A DNA stretch of 64,000 nt from Antedon mediterranea (taxonomy: Eukaryota; Echinodermata; Crinoidea; Comatulida; Antedonidae): positions 29,253,795 through 29,317,794 of the forward strand of contig NC_092670.1 in NCBI RefSeq assembly GCF_964355755.1, in the 5' to 3' direction. Below are positions 22,641-35,795 of the stretch, piece by piece. Made by a program: the position numbers and the translations under genes. Positions within the stretch are counted from its first letter, which is position 1. Every line of letters begins with the position of its first letter. A model generated the notes under the pieces. The model did no database searches and was not told where the DNA came from. It was given only the letters and a program-made list of their open reading frames with translations.

Positions 22641-25600
22641 ATGTCCTATCAAACTTGAACATACCAATCAGTGGTGTACAGTATTTATAGTTATATCCAA
22701 TTGATATCGAACACACCTAGAACATACAGTACCATGAACATGCAAGTGGTGGTCCTTGCATACAATCAAACTGTTAAATGAAATTGCCAATATTTATTCA
22801 GTATTTTATATCCAATAAAACTTGAACATACCATAAACATGCAAGAGGACTCAAGAATAGGAACATTTTACTATAGTACTGTATAATTCACCAAATTTCT
22901 AGGTGTTTGTTTGTCTGTCTGTCCGGGTTTATTCAGAGATTTGTTAATATGTTAGGGAGTCAACATTTTGTTCTGATCTTGAGGATAGGGTGAGTATGAA
23001 TTAACATTTAATCCTACTGTAGTGATTAATAATGAAATGAAAATGATAATTTATCTCAGGGACATATAATTTTCCTTGCATAATTAGAGCTTTGAATTAA
23101 TTTGTTGTTCAACTAGAGAAAATAACCTCCCTTAAGGTCAAGTACATACACTATTCAACAATGGAAATATTGCATGAAAATAATAAATAAAAATAAAATA
23201 CCATAACGTGTGCATGACGCGATTATAGTTGTATGGAACCAGTATGCGCACTTGATTATATGGATCAAACTGGTTGTTTTCAGTTCCAGTAAAAATAGAA
23301 TATGGGCAACTGAAAAGTATATCTGACTGATGAGGTTGTATCATCAGTTTTATATGTTTTCTGTGGATAATTTCTCTGATGTTGACAGCAGCTGCAATGG
23401 ATATATAAATGACCTCATTTGTAATAAACAAATAAAGAGACCTAATATGGATGACACTTGAATTTTATGATTGGCATAAATTGACAATAAGTATACATTA
23501 TAGGGGAAAAAAAATTATCCTACCATAAGAAAAAAAAGTTTGAAAAAAAAAACGTAAGAGTAAAGTACTTTCACTTTTGATTAAAACACATTGTTTCAGC
23601 GTCGTGCTAATTTACTTTTATTAGAGGTCACCATAACCGTTGCTGTCTGTAAATTTCTAAGAGTTGCGAAATGAATTTCCTATTTTCACCAGAAAAATAA
23701 AAGCATTTTGGTTCCTGGATGTAACATGATATTGACGCTACCTATACAGCGAGCTGGGCACGAACGATTTGTACAAATGACACCGCCATACAACCGCGTT
23801 AGATCGCCGGCAGTCAGCAAGCATAAAGTGTAGGCCTATACGTTAAAAGTGGAACGCTGTGGTTACCTACAGTATGTGTGGCTAGTATAGTGTATCATCA
23901 TAGTACACTAATTGTGGTTACTGTGTAGTATACATTATAGCAACCGATTTTTCTCTAGGCCATCCACCCAACTGTATCAATACCTATTTAATTTATATAT
24001 TTAATTTTCTCAACAAATTGATGTAAATAAATTCATTTTGCATTTTTTTGGGGCTTCCCATAGATGTATGTTCGCATTGAACTTGAATGCAATCAAAACT
24101 AATACTGAGTGAATGAAATCAGCAAAAAAATGTTATCGTCCTTTAATTAGTCACGTGTGTTTATTAGAGGGAAAAAGTATGATCGTATATTGCTCATTGG
24201 TAGCAAGCTATAGTATACAAGGGTGTCTTTTCCTGTAAAATTAGAGCAGTGTCATTTATCATGAATTTTATGTGCGAGAGTACCATTTCTGGCTATCTGG
24301 GCGTCAGTTAACAAAGTTGGCTTCGGCCACAGGTCCTGTTGGCGGCGCCCTGGATAAGCACCTTTTGCCGCCATGTGCAAACGCTGATTTGCGCAAAGCG
24401 CCCTGTTGGGACGCTTATACTCAAAATAGGCCTATGGGAAAAATTTCACCCTTTAATAGGCTAGTACCTCAGTTTTCATATTTAAAATATTAATAACATT
24501 TTTTAATACATTTATAATAATGTGAGAGTGCTATTTCCGACCATCTAGAGGTGTTATATTTTCAAAATCCTCTCAACTCAGCCACAACCATGAGTTGGTG
24601 GGGACTCTCTACAGTTGCGCGCCCCCCTTTCGCTAGCCCCTGAATAATAAATCTAAATTATCATTTTGATTATTAAAAAGTACTTTTAAGTATTTATTTC
24701 TCATTTAAAACAGTGATTAGAATGTATGTATGTGTTGCCATAATTTCTTTAGTCTAGTCACATTGTGTATTTAGTAGGTTATAAGCCTAGTGATAACAAA
24801 TTACTTACCAAGTTTATTTCAACTACTAATACATTACATAAACAGCATTAATACATTTTTTTGGGTACATATCTTTTTACCTTTACCTTATATACATACA
24901 TACTTTATGTATTTGTTTAATGAATTCCAATTTTATTATTGCCATTTTATATACACTAAACTGAGTAAAGAAATGAGAGTGAAAATTTGATTGTAATGTT
25001 CTATTGTGATTGTTCTTGGTTTGATTTGAAATTAAATAGTTGTCTAAAAAACATTGAAAAATAAGTTAATTAATTCCTCCAAACCATTAAAGTGTACTAG
25101 AGTTCATGAATTACTTATTTATAGAATAAAAATATGATTGTTTGATCAGGGAGTTTGATCTAATTAACAACTCTCTGGTTTGATCATGGAGATTACCTCC
25201 ATGGTTTGATGGCAATTCCAATTGAATAGCGCCCTCTACACTATCAATTTGTAAGCACTGCATTGCCCAACTTGGTCATCAATAATAGCTGACAATCTAA
25301 TATTATTATTCAGTTGGCATTTAAAGTTTTTTTAAATATATTTATAATGCATTATAAATTAAGTTATGTAAAACATTGGGGTATAAAATATTCTGGTTGG
25401 AGCGTTTGTGGTATCTCGCTTTAACAGAAAGTACTGTAGTATTAACATTTGTTGATTGTATACAATACCACATGTCCATTTTCCTGTTTAATAAATGATT
25501 GTGTACTTAATTGTTTATTTATCATAATAATGATAAATTATCAGACATATCTGATATGAAAATAGCATTCATAAAGCATTGTCATGGTCTATTGCCCTCT

Positions 25601-25862
25601 TTGATTAGGCCATTGTTTACAATGTCTGCCCAAGCACTTGGCTAACAACTGGGCTATTTGCTTTCGACACATACTTTGGGACTGTACTACAGCTAGTTAG
25701 ACTTTCTAGCCACGTTAGTCAGAATTGAGCAGAAATTACATTACATTAACATCCGCAGTGTATTATTTGTCGATGGTACTATTTGGATTTTATTAGTGCT
25801 GATTAGCTGTTTTATACTGTAAGTTAAATTATCTTTCTTTCTAATACAATTTAGATTGGATT
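22641..25862. other. Intronic DNA with a possible old transposon fragment at 24270-24650
   Basis: The segment 24270-24650 is GC-richer and shares wording with the interior of the 44.4-46.2-kb element (CTCAGCCACAACCATGA against CTCAGTCACAACCCATGA). It is probably a relic of that family. Elsewhere nothing recognisable. Confidence 0.35.
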
Positions 25863-25863
25863 A

Positions 25864-26659
25864 GGCCAAGTTGAGCCGCCGACAAGTTGAGCCGCCGCCA
25901 GAAAAACGTTATTTTGTATGAAACGCCAAATCCTAACTTTCGCCGGTGCTCGTTTCTATTTAATAATAGAAGTTCTATTTTTATTAGGGATAACGATGTA
26001 TATTCAAAAAGTTTATATAATCACGGTTTTTAGTATATTATTAAATTTTACAATTAAAGAAATAATTATGAAAATCTGACTTGTAGATTCCAAAATATAA
26101 GGCCTAAAACATCACCGAAAATGATCGTTTTTAGCCGAAACTGACGTAAACATGTTGCCCCCTCAGGCGGCAGGTATGAACTAGGCCTACTCCATTTTTC
26201 GGAAAAATAATTACATAAAATCACCGTTTTTTAGTAAAATATTTTGTGTATTAACATTGTAAAATTCAATAAAATATGATATTAAAAGATAGTAAATACA
26301 AAATAATAATTATTTAACCTCATTCGAAGAATATCAATACTTTATAAGTCTTGAGAGACAACGTGATTTTACGTGGTAGGCCTACACGCGAGATAAATAT
26401 TATGGAGTGCACTGCATTTTTACCCTCTTGAAAAATTAAAAACAATTAAATTATTAAATATGACTACTTTCCTTTCCTTGTTATGGCGTTTCAAACCAAC
26501 AAAATTGTAGTACAGTATGTAATTATATATTATACATTTTACAGTAAACCTAAAGACCATGAATAGGACACCACTCTAATCACTACGCGATATGTCGTAA
26601 AAGACGCACGGGCGTTTCATAGAAATTACCGGCGACTCAACTTGTCGGCGGCCCAACCA
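25864..26659. mobile_element. About 0.8-kb MITE with GC-rich inverted ends
   Basis: The left end reads AAGTTGAGCCGCCGACAAGT, then TGAGCCGCCG. The right end is its complement with few differences (CTTGTCGGCGGCCCAACC). The hexamer-like block TGAGCCGCC is repeated twice at the left. The AT-rich interior (about 25970-26290) resembles, in inverse orientation, 47560-47870. I could not fix the target duplication. No coding capacity. Confidence 0.7.
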
Positions 26660-27014
26660 GTCATATGCCTTTAGGTGCACACTTCTGTATGAGGCTGGGT
26701 TATCAATCTGCCACCTATTTTGGATTACAGATCATTTCCATCACATCTTGAATTGGCACACCAAATATGTCCATATTCTGCTACAAAAATAATCAAGTGC
26801 ACCATGCATGTACAGTATATAAAAATATGAAGGCTGAAAATGATTATGTCATCGTATGACATGAAGTCAATATGTCTAATATGGATAATAATACATAGAT
26901 GAAATTACAAGACCCATCTTTTAATCCAATTCAGTGTTCTCCCCAGGATTCACATCAAGCGTCACGCTTCCGCCCCCCTACAGGGGGAAGGGGGAATTCC
27001 GACCAACCAACTTT

Positions 27015-27780
27015 TTCCGCCGGTAAACATACGCGAAGAAACATTTTTTGCGTTCATTACGAACGTCAGGGGGAAGCCCCAATGAAAAAAAAATAGGCCT
27101 AATCTAAGCCTACTCATCAGTAGGACAACTCTAGTTGGCCGGAAACGAAACTTTATAGCGCACTAGCAAACAGTAAAACCATCGTAGCATACTTTTTCCG
27201 CAAGTAAACATACGCGATAAAAATATGTTTGTTCGTTCAATTCAATACGAACGTCAAGGGGAATTCCTCGATGAAATAAAACTAGGCCTACTCATGAGTA
27301 GGACAACTCTGTAGTAGTTGGCCGGAAAGACACTTCATAGCGCGCTACCAAACCGCACGATCGTAGCCTACTTTTTCCGCCGCCGGTAAACATACGCGAT
27401 AAGAAACATTTTTTGCGTTCATTACGAACGTCAAGGGGAATTCCCCGATGAAATAAAAAATGCCTACTCATCAGTAGGACAACTCTGTAGTTGGCCGGAA
27501 AGGACACTTCATAGCGCGCTAGCAAACAGCCCGATCGTAGCCTTTTCCGCAGGTAAACATACGCGATAAATGAAAAAAAAAAAATGCCTACACATCAGGC
27601 AGTAGGCAACTGTAGTTAGCCGGAAACGACACCTTATAGCGCGTTAGCAAACATTAAAACGATCGTAGCCTACTTTTTTTTTCGCCGGCGGGTAAACATA
27701 TGCGATAAAAAAACATTTTTTTCGGCAAGTCCCGATGAAATAAAACTAGGCCTACTCATCATTAGTAAGACACCTCTAGT
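27015..27780. repeat. 140-185-bp tandem repeat inside the 2.0-kb element
   Basis: Five units marked by GTAAACATACGCGATAA start near 27021, 27205, 27386, 27552 and 27691. Each continues with CGTTCATTACGAACGTCA, CCTACTCATCAGTAGGACAA, GTTGGCCGGAAA and TAGCGCGCTAGCAAAC. Spacing shrinks from about 184 to 139 bp through internal deletions. Confidence 0.85.
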
Positions 27781-28690
27781 TGCCCGGAAATAAGACTTCA
27801 TAGCGCACTAGCAAATAGGAAAACGATTGTAGCCTTCTTCTTGAATGTATTATACGATCAAAGCAGCTAGCATTGAATTGCGCCTAGAAAATCAATCGCG
27901 CCTTTGTCATTTGATGATGTGCGTATGTTACCGACGAAAGAGTAAATCCCACCGATCCATAGAGAGTCAATTAATTCAATGTGATATTGAAAATATCATT
28001 GATATTCAGTTTTTAATACACATAACATGTTTACAAGAAAAATCAATCAATCACAATCAATCATTGTTTTAACTGAAAACTTTATTTACAATATACAAGT
28101 TACCACATTTTAGACGATTCAGACAACAGCCAATACTAGAGATCGATGGCAGTAACAAAAGGTGCTTACATCTCTCGGCGGCGGCCGGTGAAAGCACCAT
28201 GTGACATACAGTATGCAGTACTGATATCACAATAGCATGTGACATCCCTTGTCACTCGACTTTCTCACGAAGTAGGGCCTAAAACATTCTAGCACCGATG
28301 TACAAATGTTAAGTGAAATAAGACTTTAGCGCACTAGCAAATAGGAAAACGATCATAGCCTTCTTGAATGTATTGTATTATACTATCAAAGCAGCTAGCA
28401 TTGAATTGCGCCTAGAAATCATTTGATGACGTGCGTATGTTACCGACGAAAGAGTAAATCCCACCGATAGAGTCGATTAATTCAGTGTGATATTGAAAAT
28501 AATAATATCATTGATATTTATTTTTAATACACATAACATTTTTACAAGAAAAACAATACAATCAATCATTTACTTTATTTACAATATACAAGTTACCACA
28601 TTTTAGACAACAGCCAATACTAGAGATCGAAAGAGAGACATGGCAGTAACAAAACACGTGTTTACATCTCTCGGCGGCGGCCGGTGAAAG
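27780..28690. repeat. Direct duplication of about 400 bp inside the 2.0-kb element
   Basis: The block from GCGCACTAGCAAATAGGAAA (27796) to CTCTCGGCGGCGGCCGGTG (about 28174) recurs at about 28329-28687. The second copy has small deletions and insertions. Confidence 0.85.
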
Positions 28691-29045
28691 CGAGTCTCAG
28701 TTGTTTAACACTTTGTTACGCAGTCTTTTGTTTTTCGTCTAGTGGTCATGTCACGTGTCTCGTATGCATTAGGCTCTTTATGCATGCCGCGCCTCAGCTC
28801 TAGAAAAAGTACCGTACCTGCCTGTTAATCTATTTTTAGATTGTTGTTGTTGATATTTTTAAGCGTCACGGATAAGGTTTTAAGCGTCACGGTACCGTGA
28901 CGCTTCAAAGGCCTGGGGAGAACACTGAATTTGTGACACATGAAGATAGAAACTTCAAGATGACTGTCTGAGCTAGATCATATTAAACTTGGAAGGTAAT
29001 TGTACATGTAGAAAAGAAATTTTAAATGCGATACATTTAATAATT

Positions 29046-29767
29046 TTTAGTCGCGTGGAAGCGACTCTATAGTTCACTATGGCGGTCGGTCTGTCTGTCG
29101 GTCCGGTATCACTATGCGTTTTATTGCTTTTCTGTACTTTTTGAACTGTTTTGATGTCAACATGTGGGCATTTACGTGAAATTGTGCTATTGTGAATGAC
29201 GTTAGAGTTGCGCAACGTGATTTACGCGCGATTTGACGATTTTCTCGTATTTAACATAGGTCAAAAACCAAAAAACATTTTAAATTGAAACTTTGCAAAA
29301 GATTAATTTATATCAGGCGCTAACTTTCTGTTGAAAAAAAATGTGTGTTTTACACAAAGTTACGCGCGCACGCGCATTTAAAATTTTAAAATGCGCAAAA
29401 TTAATTTTTAATCCACTTTCTACGCGTTTCTTGTCATTTTGAGCATGTCAAAAATTTCCATACGCGCGCAAATTTTTACGCTCGCGGTGCGCACGTAGTG
29501 TTAAATACATACTTTTTTCGCGTGATTTATGTTTTTGCAGCCTTTTCTAATAATTTTACCAACTTTTAAACAATTTCGACTTAAAATTACATCATACGAG
29601 CACGTCAAATTGGATAATTTGCGCACGTTTTTGATGAAAAAGTTCAAAAATTCGTCAAAATTATGCCTTTTTAGTCGCGTGGACGCGACTCTATAGTTCA
29701 CTATGTCGGTCGGTCGGTCTGTCTGTCTGTCGGTCCGGTATCACTATGCATTGTAGCACGCGACTTA
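29046..29767. mobile_element. Element bounded by AGTCGCGTGG repeats
   Basis: TTTTAGTCGCGTGGAAGCGA at 29046 and TTTTAGTCGCGTGGACGCGA at 29669 each lead into CTCTATAGTTCACTATG, a GGTCGGTCTGTCTGTC microsatellite and GGTCCGGTATCACTATGC. The right block ends with CACGCGACTT, the inverse of the opening AAGTCGCGTG-like word. Direct repeats of about 85 bp flank about 540 bp of CpG-rich non-coding DNA. The class is not clear. It could be LTR-like or a MITE pair. Confidence 0.5.
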
Positions 29768-29769
29768 AT

Positions 29770-32700
29770 GGATGTTGGCCTTGTTTAATTTAACTGGCCA
29801 TATGATGATGTTATGACACCCGGAGACAAACATTTTTATATGAATTCATATCTACAATTCAAAAGCTTCCATAATAGATTGTAATCATGTGCGTAACTTT
29901 TCATTCCAAGGAGCTATAACTGTTAGTGTTAAAAAAATACTGTATAGATGAAATTAAGTAATTCACGTTATGATGACATAATACAAATTATGTGAAAGAG
30001 AATTGATTGAGAAAAAACAAATTAAAATCTAGGGGAAAAATCATAAAGCGTGATGCGCTCCATTAAATTTTGTGTGCAACATGCCATTTTTACTCCATAG
30101 AAAGTTTTATTAAGTTTCATTAAAAAATATTTATTGGTTCTAAATTTAAGATCAGTTATATTTTAATTACTTTTTTGGGACACAGCCTTCAATCAATAGT
30201 AAGATTTGGTAGGCCTGCGTAGATGAGTAAGTGCACGTTTTCTTCACAAATGGAATGTAAAGAACAGTAAAACAGTTATTTTTTGAGTAAATAAGATTTC
30301 AAGGTGTTAATTTAGGTAAATAGTGAACTTTTCAACCAATGTTTGATAGTCAGCTATTCCATAAAGAGATATATCTTGTTTATGCTAACTTATTATTGGT
30401 CAATCGATTGATCTGAACAATGTTCATTTCTGAACGAATACATTTCATGTAATCACAATTACTTATTTTTTTTGGAAATTTATATTATGTTATTTTGTGT
30501 GTGTTATTGATACATGGAAATGGGAACTTGGTACAATGAAAGGATGTACAGAACAGTAGGATATTGTAAGGCCTAAAATATGTTAAGATGAATTTTGGAA
30601 TTTTCATCTTTAACAAATTTATTTACTGTACCGTATGTAAACCACATTCAGGAGTACAGGATTGATTTTAAAAGTAGATCATACTGTATACTCAATACTT
30701 TTGAAGTAAGAGAAACATACTAGAATCTTTTTTTTCTTGTTTGAAGGTCTGTTCTATTGTACAATTAATCTTTTTAAATAAATCAGTACAGTACACTTTA
30801 ATATTTATTAGGATATATTCAAAGTCTGTGTTTCCATTTCTTATAATAGTGTAATGTTCTAACATTAGCATACTGGCTATTTATTACATCATGATATGGG
30901 ACTTTATTTAAGATCATGAGCCCATCACTCATGACAGATAATGCTGTACTTTTTATTTGTTTTCACTTTCCAGTGTCTTTGTTGTTATTGGGGTAAAGTG
31001 TGAAGTTCTTTCAGTTCTATTAAATAGCTTTGATTGGCTTTCAAGCATTTCCTGTTTGTTGTGTGATTGATTGAGTCTATAGGGTCTCTTTTAGATCTAT
31101 GGATAAGTTCCTTGGAAATTACCCTCATTCATGAAATAATACCACTGTGTTCATTACTTGGTATAGGCATGGTTACTCCATAGGATATCTAAACTGCTAG
31201 ACTAAAAAGGGATAATATTTAAATGGTTACGGTAACAAATCCTTCATTTCTATAGAGGTATGACTGTTATTTAATTTATTCTTTTCATATTTAGGAAATT
31301 TGTTATTATTGTGGGATTGAGACTTTAAACCAATTGAATATTTATGTAATATACAGTATATTTATTAAATGCAGACGACATAGAACTACTACAGGTACAA
31401 ATTAATAATATATTTCAAATTGAAGCGGTTCATATTTTGTTTTTCTTATTAAGCAATTTAAAAAAAATGTCGTTTTTTTTTATTTAAAATTAATTTATAA
31501 TTTAATTTATTTTTTATTGAATATATGTCATAAACACCTTACTAAACACCCCACCCTAGGTGGTGTAGCAGCAGGAAGTTTACAAAAGAGAAACAAACTG
31601 AAGTTGTTATGGTTATTTATGATACTCTTGGTCAGGTGAACATCATGTGAAATGTATTAGCAACATCTCAGTTGCTTGTCCTAACTTTTCAGTGAAAATA
31701 CCGGAGTCTGGCAAAAACAGAAAGACAATAATAAATGCAGCAACTACTGTATACTGTACAACGTCAGGCTAGGCCTATAGCTAGTGTACTATAAATATTT
31801 TTTAAGTAATATACTGTACTGTATATATGCATTATTTTTACAAAATGTCAAAAATTGTAGGGAATGGGTCTTTAACTATCATGGCTTTATGACTTAAATT
31901 AAGTAAACAATTTGATTTGTTGGTGCCAAAGCAAAGAGCTCTACAGTATGACACCCACAATTGATAATCTCTTAACATTTTATTTTCATATGATATTCTT
32001 TATAAAGTCATAATTTTATTTAAAAAAAAATTAAATTAGACCATAAAGAACAATAATTGTTTTTCCTACAAATTATATTGTACTGATGTATGTACTGTTA
32101 ATTCTTCAATCCAACTTTATACCAAGAAAACGAAGAAAAAAATAGCATTTTTATGGAAAATTAGATTTACCTGTAGATATGCAAATTTTCTATGTATTTT
32201 TTATTAAAGATCAGTTAATTATGTGTTATTAATCAAGAATTTTGATAGAAAGCCAATTTTGGGAGTAATATTACATTATTTGGCATTCATTCTTATTCTT
32301 TATCTATCCTATAGCGGCTGTTCAAGCCATGTTTTAAACAACAATACAACTCTCTTGGAGTTTGTAGCCAACACTTCAGTGTTTGTTCACTCAATTAAAA
32401 ATTGTCGTCTATTCATTTTCTGTCAGAACAAATAATTCTCTTTTGGGTCAGTTAATCAGAACTTGTTGGTGTACAATGCATGACATCATGTTTTCTATTC
32501 TTTAGTGAATAAGCTAAAGGAATAATGACCTAAACCAGCATTCATTCTTTGACAAAACAGCCAAATATTGATTTGTTTTGGACACTAAAGCATTATTTTA
32601 CATATACAGTACAGCCTACAACCAAACTGCACACTGATTAGTGTACTTTAAGTTAAAATAGGATAAAAATTACATTGCATTTGGACATTTTTGTTGATTC

Positions 32701-32810
32701 ACTTGGATTAAAATTTAATTCCAGATATTTATAAGGTAAATTTCTATGTTTTCATTTATGGTTGATTTTTATTGCCCATGTCACTTAAGTACTGTACAAT
32801 TACAGTTCTT
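29770..32810. other. Intronic AT-rich stretch
   Basis: No exon or delimited repeat found. TACAGTA/TACTGTA words are frequent, for example around 31745-31820. Confidence 0.35.
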
Positions 32811-32814
32811 TACA

Positions 32815-33175
32815 AAAGACACTACTGTAGACCTACGTTTTTTTGACATAATTTAAGGTCACACACTACATTTATGTAAAACATAAATACTATGTGAAAA
32901 ATAAGTCTATCCTATTTCTAATAATTTTAGCGGCCCACTATAAATCCCAACATGCATCATGCGCGGATTGATATTTTCATATTGTGGTGTGATGCACCCA
33001 CTTCGGTTGATCGCATGAAAGGGTAAACAAATAAAAGAACCGTAACTTTTCAGCTAAAATTTCAGGTTTTCCCCAATTTGTATTAACAAATTCTGCCAAA
33101 AACAATTCAGCAACGCGACAATGTCAGACTAGCCCTAGATAGTGTAAGGTGTTCATACGTTACGGCACTTTACCA
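32815..33175 (-). repeat. Dispersed repeat family B, copy 1
   Basis: The minus strand matches 61300-61630: AAGACACTA..GTAGACCTACG, AAGGTCACACACTACAT, TTTTAGCGGCCC.CTATAAATC, CCCAACATGCATC, GGATTGATATTTTCATATTG and AAACAAATAAAAGAACC occur in the same order. No coding capacity. Class unknown. Confidence 0.65.
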
Positions 33176-33344
33176 GCTACAGTAAGCCTACAAAACTAAG
33201 CCTAAGCTAGGCCTAGAAACATCTACGAGAGAACTTTCGACGCGAGCTACTTAATGTAGGTACAGTAGTGCATTGTTTTTCTCTGTTTTCCATAATTAAC
33301 CCCAGAACGCACATATAATACAAAAAATGACCTGGTTAAATGTC

Positions 33345-33515
33345 TTTAAAGTTATATATTATATAAATCCAAAGGCAAAATACTGAAAAAATTACAGTGG
33401 CTGGATCTCAATGGAAATTGAGCGAAAAGCGAAATCAAAAGGATAAAGTAAAACAGCCAGAAAAGTTAGCAGAGCTTTCAGGCAACACTAGCCCTTCATC
33501 AGTGCAAGTGTAAGG
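33345..33515 (-). mobile_element. Retroelement relic with hammerhead-ribozyme-like core, copy 1
   Basis: On the minus strand: CTGATGA (33502-33496), a short complementary stem around TAGTGTT, then GAAA (33479-33476), GCTCTGCTAAC and TTTTCTGGCTGTTTTAC. Positions of CTGATGA and GAAA around a small stem match the conserved core of hammerhead ribozymes, which are known in Penelope-like retroelements. A partner strand for stem I is not evident, so activity is doubtful. The inverted sister copy is at 62660-62862. Confidence 0.45.
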
Positions 33516-33731
33516 TTATATAAATAAGTTATATATATATGCATTATTTTTAGAAGGTCCGGTGTCTTTAAATATTGACAGCAGAATGTACAGTAAAGTA
33601 TTTCACAACACTTTCCATATCCCAGTACTATTTGATCAATGTCAAGGTAGATGAAAGAGGATTTCCACATTTGTTGTACATCATTGAGTGGTTTAGTAGA
33701 AACTGGGCTACAGTAGACTATGGCTATGTAT

Positions 33732-35795
33732 GAGTGTTGACAAAGTGCGAGGCAGCGAGGCAAGCGAGGCATGCGCGGCATGCCAAATATTTGTGCGAGG
33801 CATCATTTTATCATTTCCAAAAGTGCGAGGCATGCGAGGCATATAGTTTACAATTTCAAAAAGGTGCGAGGCATATCTTAACGTGCTATTATGCTATATT
33901 ATAGGCCTAATAATCAATCGATACAAGCGTATCTAAATAGATTCGTGTATACACTCATCATGTTGTTTATTTTTATGTAACGATTGTTTTTTCATTCAAG
34001 TCATATCGTGTCAAATTTTACTTTTACAAAAGTGCCCAAACTACGGTTAAAAAATCTGAACGACAGTCTTCAACTTTCGATAAACAATAATTGTTATAGC
34101 GACACACTCATCAAATGACTGCAATGTTTGTTGGCATTTCGAGCGTGTTCACTCACATGTCTCTCGAACATAGCAGAGTGAAAATAATATTTTGTCACAC
34201 CCCTGCGCCTAGATCCGGTAGACCCGAGAGATGGAAAATCCCTCTTTACTATTAGCAGGTAGCGGAATGATTCAGCCCTCAGCTCAGAGGATTGTGGTGC
34301 ATTCCCCTACTATAGCACATGGTTTTAGCAGCAACGCACAGACTTCTCTCTGAGCGGCGTGCCAAAGACATTTTTGACATTCCATTCTCTAGGAACAACA
34401 CGTGTACCTCTCTCGCAAATAAGGTGAACAGCGATTGCCAGGACAAGTTCAATAACTGGCGGTGAATAAAAGGTAACTGATATGCCGATCCAATAACATG
34501 CCGCAAAGAAAAAAATTGCGACAGAATTCTGGAGCGCGTGTGAAAAAAGACTTACGTCCGACAATTGTAATACTAGGCCTAAAATTAAACTTTAGCTAAT
34601 AATTTTTATTATGCTTAGCCCTAACCTAGATAAGAGGCCTATGTAGAAAATAATTTAATCAATTTTGATATAATAATAATTGGTGTAATATTTAATAATG
34701 ATACACTATTCCTGTTTTAGTAAGCTAAGTATATTACGAACGATTTTTATTTATTGTTGTCCATGTACGTACTAATAAACGTGGCGCTAGTTTCCTTCGC
34801 TTGTATTTTTACTCCAAATTTGATAACTAACTTTATCGTGTGAATACCACACCTTAGAAGTATACCTCATGAGTACTTTAATGAAAGAATCACATAAAAA
34901 GTAACAAATAAATCCTTAAATTAATGATTTTACAGGCGTGTTTCTCGCACACTGTTCGCAAATTTCACTTATTCAATGTTCAATATTTTTGTTTCTATGG
35001 AGCGCCAAAAGAGCAACGATAATAGAGGACTAAAACTCAGTGGAATGCGTCAATTTCTCATGCATTTATTGGTGAAAAACACGTTTTATTTCAATATATT
35101 TGTTAATTTGTCAATAAAAATGTTGTAATATGTTACTGCTGATACTGTTCTGTTTTCTTCAAAGAATAATAATCGATCCTAAATCAACATCACTACCTAG
35201 TCTAGACCTAGGACATCCTACTAAGGATATTATGATGAATTTTTCTATTTTATTCTTTAAAAGGTTAACGAAACCGTGTACATTATCAACAGTAACATTT
35301 TTCCTTACTGACAGTGACAAAATCTATTGAAATTGTACTTGATTTTCACCAAATAATGCGTTAAATATAAATGGATTCCACAGAGTTTTTAGCCCTCTAA
35401 TTAATTTTGCTCTTTTGGCGTTCCATAGAAACCAAAATATTGAACATTGAGTGTGCGAAATGCGAGAAAAACAACGTCTGTAAAATCACCAATTTAATGG
35501 ATTTATTGTTACTTTTATGTGATTTTTCTTCATTAAAGTAGGCCTACTAATTCTAAGCTGTGGTATTCAGGATAAAGTTGGTTAAAATACAAGGCAGGTG
35601 CAAACGGAAACTAGCCTAGCGGGCCTAGGCCTAGGCTACTTCAATTTCGGTGATTACCTGCCTTGCAATTTTGAGAAATGATAAAATGATGCCTCGCATT
35701 TTTTGATGATGGTAAAACGATGCCTCGCATAAATTTCTGACTTGCCTCGCATGCCTTCCCTGCCTCGCTTGCCTCGCTGCCTCGCACTTTGTTAC
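33732..35795. mobile_element. 2.06-kb palindromic (foldback) element with GTGCGAGGCA subterminal repeats
   Basis: The left end (from 33740) is ACAAAGTGCGAGGCAGCGAG, then GCAAGCGAGGCA. The right end (to 35792) is its complement. Inside, further GTGCGAGGCA words repeat at both ends. The arms remain related well inward: GCGTGTTTCTCGCACACTG, GGAGCGCCAAAAGAGCAACG and AATGTTCAATATTTTTGTTT at 34936-35020 recur inverted at 35410-35480. No transposase is seen. Probably a non-autonomous DNA element. Confidence 0.75.

Larger units (their letters stand above)
26928..28931. mobile_element. 2.0-kb non-autonomous DNA element with CAGTGTTCTCCCC ends (hAT-like)
   Basis: The termini are perfect 20-bp inverted repeats, AATTCAGTGTTCTCCCCAGG, at 26928 and complemented at 28931. 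CAGTG ends are typical of hAT transposons. Sub-terminal AAGCGTCACG words occur at both ends, and at 28882-28905 they form a 24-bp perfect palindrome centred on GGTACC. I could not confirm an 8-bp target duplication. The interior holds a tandem repeat and a segmental duplication (listed separately), and no transposase. Confidence 0.75.
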
